A stretch of DNA of 64,000 nt from Mortierella alpina (Eukaryota; Mortierellomycota; Mortierellomycetes; Mortierellales; Mortierellaceae), in contig JANATF010000008.1 in NCBI GenBank assembly GCA_029449245.1, positions 1,736,001 to 1,800,000 of the forward strand, read 5' to 3'. The notes beneath the pieces are model-generated. The model was not told the origin of the DNA. It made no database searches and saw only the letters and a list, made by a program, of their open reading frames with translations. Below, piece by piece: positions 56,673-64,000 of the stretch. The translations under genes and the position numbers were made by a program. The first letter of the stretch is position 1; every line of letters starts with the position of its first letter.

Positions 56673-58748
56673 AGTCAAGTCTACCGCAGTAAACGGGCGA
56701 ACACGTATTAGTCGAAAGACGCCAAATGGAGCAGAGATCGCACTACCCAAAATGTAACACGTTCAGCAAAGACGAGGCACGTAAATACCTTGCATTCGTG
56801 TCATTAGTAATGTTCCTTGTAGGTACGATTGGTTGCTTGTCCCTGGAGCTGAGAAGGGGAGCAGCGTTGACTAGAAGGCCACGGTCTGCGGAAGGGTGCG
56901 TTTTGGTGGCGCGAAGGGGCAACTTCAGCAAAGTAAGGCTTGCTGATGTTTTCAACTTGAAGAAAAGGCGATGCTGGACGCTGGATGCTGGATGCTGGAT
57001 GCTGGATGAACTCAAGAGCTTGGCTGAGGAAGGGTTGTTGACCGAGGCTGTAGGCTTTGAGGTCTGATTGGAATGTTGAGGTGAAGGATCAACGCAATGT
57101 TGAGCGGAGAGTAAAAAATCTACACCCCCCACCCGTCGCCCAATCCCGTGATCGTGATCATTGTGGACGTGTCTGTGTGGAGAGCCTCAGATGTTTCCAC
57201 GGGCATTCTCCCGCTTGTCGATCATGCAACGTCCCGTCCCAAGTTCCAAGTTGCATGCGCATTTTTGACCCCTGAACTAAGTGGGCGTTGGGCAGCACGA
57301 ACTCTTGCAACATGAGGAAATCATGCACCAGCCATGCAGCGCGGAGGGAGACAACCGTTCGCGCCGCAGAAATCCAGGCTGGATCATCAGAGAGAAGGGG
57401 CTTTAAGGCAGAGAGAAGGCATAACGTCAGTCGGATTTACATGTCTGGTTGCCGGCCGCCCTTGGACGTCTGCATCAAGGGACTTGTTAATCCCCGCTGG
57501 CCCCACCTGGCACCTGCGTAATCCATATCATCGACGAAGAAAAAAAAGTCAGGATATCAACTCGCCCTTTTTCTCAATGCCTTGTCGGTGGCCTTGCCCC
57601 TTGTCCTCTGCCTCCAACTTCATCCCCATCTAACCTCAGCCAACCCAATTCCCTTTCGTGTTAAACACCTTTTCCTGTTAAATACTTCCACCACCGAACT
57701 GTATTTTCTTTCTTTTCAACCCTCGTTCGTTGCCAAAACTCTGCTCTCTTGCACTCAAAATACAATCATCTGTCAAGTTCGGTAGGTTACCCCGTCAAGT
57801 CTCTCAGCGTCATTTATCCTCCGTATTATTAAAATGGCGTGGTGCACTATCGCATGCTGAATGTGTTTTCATCGTATCAAATGGTCCTACTCTCAATGTG
57901 CTTTGACGTTCACAGTTCCCGGAGGGAGCTTTCACTCGACTTTTTCTGGGAGGTTCTTACAGCTCTTGACTTGATATCAGGCCAGCCTTCTCTCTCTCTC
58001 TCACACACACACACATGCATACACACACATGCAAACATCCTCTTTCTGCGTTGCAAGCTGACACCTGAAGCGTCCTTCCTCTCCCTCCCGCCCTTTGCTG
58101 ACATGAAAATACTCTGTGAACACCAAGAGCATACTTGTGAATGATCAGAATTTCAAGCAGCTCTCTTACAACACCCTTACTCTTTCTGCTTGATTACCAC
58201 CTCCTTGCCGCTTCAAAATCTCTCAATATACATGCAAATGCTAGAGCTGGCCATCTACCTGAATATATAATCTTTGAGCATCAGTTCACGCCGCGGCTCT
58301 TTCCGTCCAACCATCCTCTTTTTTCCTTTTTTCTTTTAAATCACTGGCTCTGCGTCCATATGGCTCTAATATTCTGTGCCGCCTGCATCATCCGTGGACG
58401 TTTATTAACTGACAAACACCAATAAGCCTGCATAATTAGAAAGACAACGAAAGCGGGAGGACGGAGAGACAAAAGAAGGCATATTGGATTATCTGCCTCC
58501 ACAGCAAAAAAAAGCCGACGCAAGCAAACCAAAGACCTGGGGTAGCACAATATAACAAGGTAGGTGTCCAACGCTTGATCCTGTTCCTTTTGTCTCGTCA
58601 TATAATTGAACTGCGTCCAAAAAGTCTCGCTGCCCTCTTTACATTGCCACCATAGCTCCTTTGTACACTACACATATCTGGTCTCTTCTCTTTATCCTTT
58701 TGGATCTGGTCCTGATAAGATTACCCACTTTAATCCCTTCCTCTGAAT
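56673..58748. other. Long intergenic region upstream of WEE1 and the 58749 gene
   Basis: About 2 kb. I see no supported gene. It holds a short GGATGCT tandem repeat (about 56975-57005), a CT/CA microsatellite (about 57990-58028) and pyrimidine-rich stretches near 57590-57720 that may be a leader or promoter. Short ATG ORFs here have no recognisable features. Confidence 0.4.
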
Positions 58749-61700
58749 ATGCGGCGCGCGACCATAGGACGACCAATGAGAAGTCTGATCAAAATTCTGT
58801 ACCAGGAGGACGGTCGCAAGTTGGAGCGGATGTTTGACTTTGGGCCAGACGTGTCTTGCCGGATGGCGGTCGAACAGGTAAGCAAACTTGGACCTATAGA
58901 GGGATGGTGGATTGCGCATTCACCATTGGGACTAGGGACATGCATGGAAGAATCAGAATAGAAGCAGTCTGTTCCTTTTAATCCGCCTTACCCTAACCAT
59001 TTCTCACTTCCCTTCTCTCGAACACTTGATTGTACCACACGCACAAACAAACAAAAAAAAAAAATAGGTCTGCGCGATTTACGCCATAGCTGAAGACTGG
59101 GCCTTGGCGATGTAAGTTTTCCATTGAAGCACAAAAAGTACAGAAGGACCCTTGCATACACAACATCAAATCACAGACACCCTCAGAACTTGAGCATCCG
59201 ACAATTATCTGACAAGCAGCTTGTTTTGTTCTCGCGCTACGCGGCGGAATATAGGTATAGCAGAAAACATGGGGGGTGGATCCATGATGACACGCTGCTT
59301 ATGGACATTGGTTTCAAGGGTCAGGTAAGAGCCATCCGTCAAAGAGTTCCATGCATTGAAACGAGGAAGAGGGGGGGGATTTATTCCTGACGCGTCTCCC
59401 TTGCAATCTGCACAGAAACTGCTAGAGTTGCGGACAAAGACGCCCTCCTATTTTGAAGCCATCCCTTGCACCAAGCTTGAGCCCTCTAAGGTATGCTTCT
59501 GACACCACGTGGTGTTTTGATGGCTTGCTCTTCCCGCTGCAACTGACGAAAGCTCTTCGCATTGATGCAGACATCTATAAGGGACTCGACGCTCCTGCGA
59601 GGACCGGGGTCTCCCATCGACCCGCAGCGATTTTTCAGCTTCTTCCGGTCACCAGAGGAGTACCAGTTCGTGTCAAAGTTTCAAAAGGGGAACATCTACC
59701 TCACAGTCCTCATCTTCAACAGCGAAAACAAGATCCTCCTCAGCCCAAGCGGTCTACCACCCACTGTAATGATCCCAAACGTCGGAGGGCTGGCAAATTA
59801 CTTCAACTTTGACACGGAATCGGCTGATTTCGCATGGATGTTCAAAACTACGCTCGACTGGGCTTCCGAATCACCGACGAGCCGAGTTCAGTCTGAGCTG
59901 ACGGCGCTTCCGCCAGCAGTCGAGCAAAAAAGAGTGTCTATTACTCTAGGGTCGGCCACTGGATCTCATCTTTCAGCGCCAACCTCACGCGCTTCATTCT
60001 CAGCACTAAAACGAGGCAGTGTGAGCAACACTACAAGTACGACCAACAAGAATACCACCATGAGCTCAGTTTCCGCAGACAGATCATCTGTCGCATCAGG
60101 TTCGACAAAGCAGGCTTCCTCTATACACGAATACACAGACCGCAAGCGGGATTACCGGAGAGAGAATGCTTTTCGGCAGGACTATGTGGCAGCGGTTGAG
60201 CAGCTACAGCGCAAACTCGGCATCCCACCCATAGATTTGCTCTATGACAGGGTGGTGGATCTACCGCAGGTTGGAGCCAAGAGCATCATGGCCATTCAGT
60301 ATGTCAAGGACGAGGATAAGGAGCATGTGGCATCCGAGTTGGTGCAGATGGGTACTTTTCGGTGGCGCAAGGTGGACTCGGTCTCTAGCTCAGTCTATTC
60401 GAGGAGAGAGGAGGTTTGGTCACAGCTGACTACCTATTATGACAGTATTAGAGGTATGTCCTTGTCTTCGCCTACAAAAGCTGAAACTCATGAAAACTGG
60501 CGCCTTTTTAGCAATGGCTAACCTTTGTATGCATGCGGGGGTCGTTAGTATCAAAACCATCGCCAGGGCTTTACATTGGATTGTACTATACAGAAAGCAC
60601 CATGGCAGGACTGCAGATTCTTGTTCCAAAACAACGCAGGACTTTGATGCCGATGGTGAAACTCAGGGAAGAAGCCAATCTATCACCAGAGGAGTGGGAT
60701 TGGATGAGGTCAACCGTCGCAATGGATTTGAACCAACTCGCCAAGAGCTGTGCAGTACCTAAAGAGGATCCCATGCACCACCTCAAGGTCGAGTTTGCGC
60801 ATTCGACAGCCAAGCTCTCGAGGTTGACGCAGTTGAAATGGAACCCCTCGGACATGTACACGCTGGACACAATGCGAGTGGTCACTCAGGGTCGTTGTGG
60901 CCAGACCAGAAGTGCGCCTCAAGACCACGCGTCATCGCCTTTAGTCCTAGATCAGGAGGCTGATTACACTTTGTCGTCTGCGACCTTACCACAAAGCCTT
61001 GCCGCGATGGATATGGATCCGGTGTGGAGGAACCACCCTCTTGGCACCTCGGACACTGCCGACTCTATCCGGATCATCATGTTCATCAAACCAGCTCGCC
61101 ACGCCACCCAGCCTCAGGAGCATTTTAACCGCCAATTGTTTGAGCTATGCTCGTTTCCGATTTTTGATGCGCTTCACCACTCGGTCTTTAACACTGCAAC
61201 TTACCTCAAGCTGCGAAAGACAATGCTGGACTTGACAAACGAGATTGTGAACCTGGAACTGGAATTGGAGCAGGTAGCAGACACAGAGTCGGAGGAGAGT
61301 GATGCACCCACAAATGTGGATGTGGATGTAGATGTGGTGGACGTGGATAAAGCCATGGTGGTGATCAAGGAACCTAGTGACATGGTCGGGTCTCTTTTGA
61401 TTGATAATTTGGGGATCAAAGGTGATTCGCCCCATCCCCTTCATCTGCACCAGCACCCTCGACTTCGATCCAGTTTTATCGGGGACGAGACACTACATGG
61501 ATCCATCTTGCCTATCAGCAAACGGTCTTCTACGGATTCTCTCATAGAGGCATTCGAGCGATCCATTCCTTCGGCTTCTTCGGTCTTGTCACTCGCATCG
61601 TCCCTATCTTCTACCGGCAATAATGAGCCTGCAAGTGCACTCGGTCCACAACTCCAAGCACGAAGCTCGGACGAGTGGGCAAAGGCGCTAGACCTGTCTG

Positions 61701-62656
61701 AAGAGCAACCCAGCAGGAGTAGAAACACGTTAACTGTCATCAGCAATCGGTTCCGGAGTTACTCTGCAGATGAGCGAGTCCTACCTGCCAAGGCCTGGAA
61801 TGACACAGAGGACGACGACGACGCCGACAACGAGGGTGCGTTCTCCTTCCTGGACATGTTGCGAGACTCTGAGCCACTGAACCGGAATGTGAGGGTCGTG
61901 GATGGTAACCTCAGCAACGGGAGCCGTTTCAGCGTTCCAAGTTCGATCAGCAACAGCACTAGCTTCAACAGCAGCAAAAGCAGCAGCAGCAGCAGCAGCA
62001 ACCACGCCAGTCCTGAAGAGGGTCATTGTATGAATAGCCGTTCGTCCAGTCGCAGCCATGTTCGCTGTGAAAGCCGCGAGAGCTCCCGACCTTTACCTCC
62101 ACTTCCTCAGACGCCCAATAATCACCGCAGGAGCTTTAGTCATGTCCAGTCCATCGATTTGGGCGTCAGTCCCAGCGCCAAGGTTCCGCGGTCTCGCACG
62201 ACCAGTCACTCTTCATCGATGCATTCGCGTCAGCACAGCGCACAATGCCAGTTTCATCACCAGCTACCCATCTACCGCAACCGATTCTTACCGCAGAAGG
62301 GCTATCCTCATGTACCGAGTGATGTCGAGATGCAAAGTCCGTTATTGCTACAAGGGCATCCGAGCCAGACTCAAGGAGATGGCGATAAGCCAAAAGCCAT
62401 AGTGTCGTCCGATGGGCAGCATCTGCATCAGCAGCAGCAGCAGGCACATAGTTGTCCGCCAGAGTTGCTAAGACTCGAGAAACAACAACAGGAGTTGCAG
62501 GATCATTGGCGGATGGTGTCGTGGACTCGTCAGCTGAACGAATGGGATCATGCACGGATGATCAAGACTCAGGGGGAGTATCTAGGACTCGGCAACTGCG
62601 TGGGACTTGGCCTTGGACTTGGATCGAGCAAAGATCAGGCAGTCGTGCTTCCATAG
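58749..62656 (+). CDS. Large protein, unrecognised; possible ubiquitin-like/FERM-F0 N-terminus
   Basis: Not assigned to a family. Small 5' exons (58749-58877, about 59070-59111, about 59217-59323 and about 59414-59490) precede two large ones (about 59571-60455 and about 60530-62656), with the last stop at 62656. The N-terminal ~95 residues (LIKILYQEDGRKLERMFDF, VEQVCAIYAIAEDWALAM, GGWIHDDTLLMDIGF, KLLELRTKT) resemble an RA/ubiquitin-like or talin F0 fold in pattern; this is inference. Middle blocks such as FRSPEEYQFVSKFQKGNIYL and KLGIPPIDLLYDR look conserved. Long Ser-rich and acidic low-complexity stretches follow, and a His/Gln/Leu-rich C-terminus. Confidence 0.6.
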
Positions 62657-63549
62657 ACCAGGTCATTACTATCATCATTGCCTACAGTCAGAGAGAAAAA
62701 AAACAATGTATACTATTGATAGGCTTCATGGTACTCCTGGCACCCCTCTGTGGGCCTTTAGGTTGGGGGGTCACATGAACAGAGCCGTTGCTGGTTGAGA
62801 GGCCGCACCAATCAGGATTGTGCCTGATTAAAAGTGTACTGGGGGGACTCAGTCACCCTAACATCCGGGAATAGGGCGCGCGGTGAGCTGTGGCAAAGAG
62901 AGGGCCGTTGTTGTATTGCTGATAGCTTACGAGTGCCTGTCTCGTCTACTTGCACTCTGGGTCTTGACGAGCATGCTGCATGGAGCTGCTTGTTTCTCTT
63001 GCCTCACTTTGCTGTTGGATCCAGAAGTCATCGACCGTCGATGAGTGTGTACAGCACCTGAGTACTGTTTCGTTTGTATGTTGATGGCACTACATGGGGG
63101 AGACGACTGTGTGGGTGGGTGCAAGAGGGTGCAATAGGTGCTGGCTGCCAACAGAGTTTGCCCAGTCGACAGGGGAGGAGTCAAGGAGGGAAGAGGAAGG
63201 CGGCAGCGAGCGTGAGAGTTTTTCGCCTCCTTCCTGTTTTGGGCGTATCTCGGCCGTGGTACTGTCGAAGGTTGGGCAGGCGAGAAAGAGTCATCCCAGC
63301 CACCCATCGAGCTCCACCCTTGGTGCGCTTTGTTATAAGAAGGGGAGCAGCCACCCGCACCCCACACTCTCCTCTTCTTTTCCTGTTCTTGTCCCTGTTC
63401 CTGTTCCTGCTCCTGCTCCTGCTCCTCCTCTTGTTCATCCTTCTCTTTCTCGTCTCCCATCTGCCCATTCTCGTTTCTCCCCGCTCTCGTCATCGCACGT
63501 CCCTCCACTCCCAACCGTCCTCACCCGCGCACACGCCTCGTCCACAGCC
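62657..63549. other. Intergenic region and glutaryl-CoA dehydrogenase leader
   Basis: About 900 bp. A pyrimidine-rich minisatellite of CCTGTTC/CCTGCTC units (about 63379-63430) and TC-rich DNA up to the ATG look like the leader of the downstream gene. No gene supported; overlapping long ORFs in both strands come from this low complexity. Confidence 0.45.
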
Positions 63550-64000
63550 ATGTCTCTTCGCATCCTCACAAAGGCCTTCAAGCCCACCATGGTCGCCAAC
63601 GTCCGCACCATGGCCTCAAAGTCAAAGGGTAAGTCAGCGGATCCCCATGTCGCTCCATCAGGATCACCCCATCCATCTTGGCACTTTCTCTCCTGATGCC
63701 TAATCCTCATTCTCCTCCCACTCAGCCTTCGTCAAGTACGACTGGACCGACCCTCTAAACCTGAACTCGCAACTCACCGAGGATGAGATTGCTGTTAGGT
63801 ATGCAACTTCCCCTGCTGTCCTGTCCACCCTCTTGTGAAGGAGAATGGAGTACTGCCTCGTGATTCTAATACGAGCTCGTCCCCCTTACTCTCTGTAGAG
63901 ATGTTGCCCGTGAATACTGCCAGGACAAGCTCATGCCCCGTATTACTTTGGCCAACCGCAATGAAAGTAAGGCAGTGTGCAAAACCTGGTCTGTGAAAAG
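63550..64000 (+). CDS. GCDH: Glutaryl-CoA dehydrogenase, 5' part (runs off the window)
   Basis: Mitochondrial flavoprotein acyl-CoA dehydrogenase of lysine/tryptophan breakdown. Exon 1 (63550 to about 63628) encodes a presequence-like start MSLRILTKAFKPTMVANVR; exon 2 (about 63726-63798) FVKYDWTDPLNLNSQLTEDE; exon 3 (from about 63899) DVARDYCQDKLMPRI and LANRNE, the family N-terminal pattern. The gene is cut by the window end. Confidence 0.82.

Noticed and set aside
62927-63703. Long overlapping ORFs on both strands upstream of GCDH
   Set aside because: They come from low-complexity CT-rich leader DNA; the GCDH start at 63550 with phase-correct exons is the supported gene.

Overview
The window looks like nuclear DNA of an early-diverging (Mucoromycota, probably Mortierellales-type) fungus. 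The genes are split by short GT-AG introns (about 80-120 nt, often with a CTGAC/CTAAC-like branch site), are densely packed on both strands, and encode typical fungal proteins. These include FTR1 iron permease, WEE1, a GET2-like protein, a carotenoid oxygenase of the trisporoid type, an ATG14-like protein and an Spt23/Mga2-type transcription factor. The lineage call is an inference from gene style and content, not from a search.

Region 1 (1-6598) holds one large gene, an IPT/TIG plus ankyrin transcription-factor-like protein with a long leucine-rich C-terminus. Region 2 (6599-26726) is a giant inverted repeat. The left arm (6599-16108) and right arm (17214-26726) are mirror images about position 16661, separated by a 1.1 kb asymmetric centre. 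Mirrored coordinates add up to 33322 from about 6666 inward with no net indel, and even a 21-nt homopolymer has the same length in both arms. The only differences I found lie in the outermost ~70 bp.

Each arm carries, from centre outward: a tandem array of alternating long and short repeat units with CCAAT and TATA boxes and short ATG-initiated ORFs; about 1 kb of non-coding DNA; a spliced gene for a predicted 1057-residue protein with a complete-looking GIY-YIG nuclease domain; a truncated tRNA-Pro copy; a CT/GA-rich minisatellite; an intact tRNA-Pro(UGG); and a second block of ~150-200 bp tandem repeats. I saw no reverse transcriptase, DDE transposase, tyrosine recombinase or Rep/helicase. 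I read the block as a candidate undescribed GIY-YIG-encoding mobile element, or a head-to-head dimer of one, lodged between two ordinary housekeeping genes.

Region 3 (26727-64000) is ordinary gene-rich chromosome: UBR7/mlo2, PET117, TOE1, ATG14, aladin (AAAS), a hotdog thioesterase, a poly-Q bHLH factor, an EF-hand membrane protein, a carotenoid oxygenase, NOL10/ENP2, FTR1, GET2, a mitochondrial ribosomal protein of the L51/S25/CI-B8 family, WEE1, a large unrecognised protein with a possible ubiquitin-like/FERM-F0 N-terminus, and the 5' end of glutaryl-CoA dehydrogenase. These genes do not form one pathway. Divergent pairs (TOE1/ATG14, AAAS/thioesterase, NOL10/FTR1) share short promoter regions.
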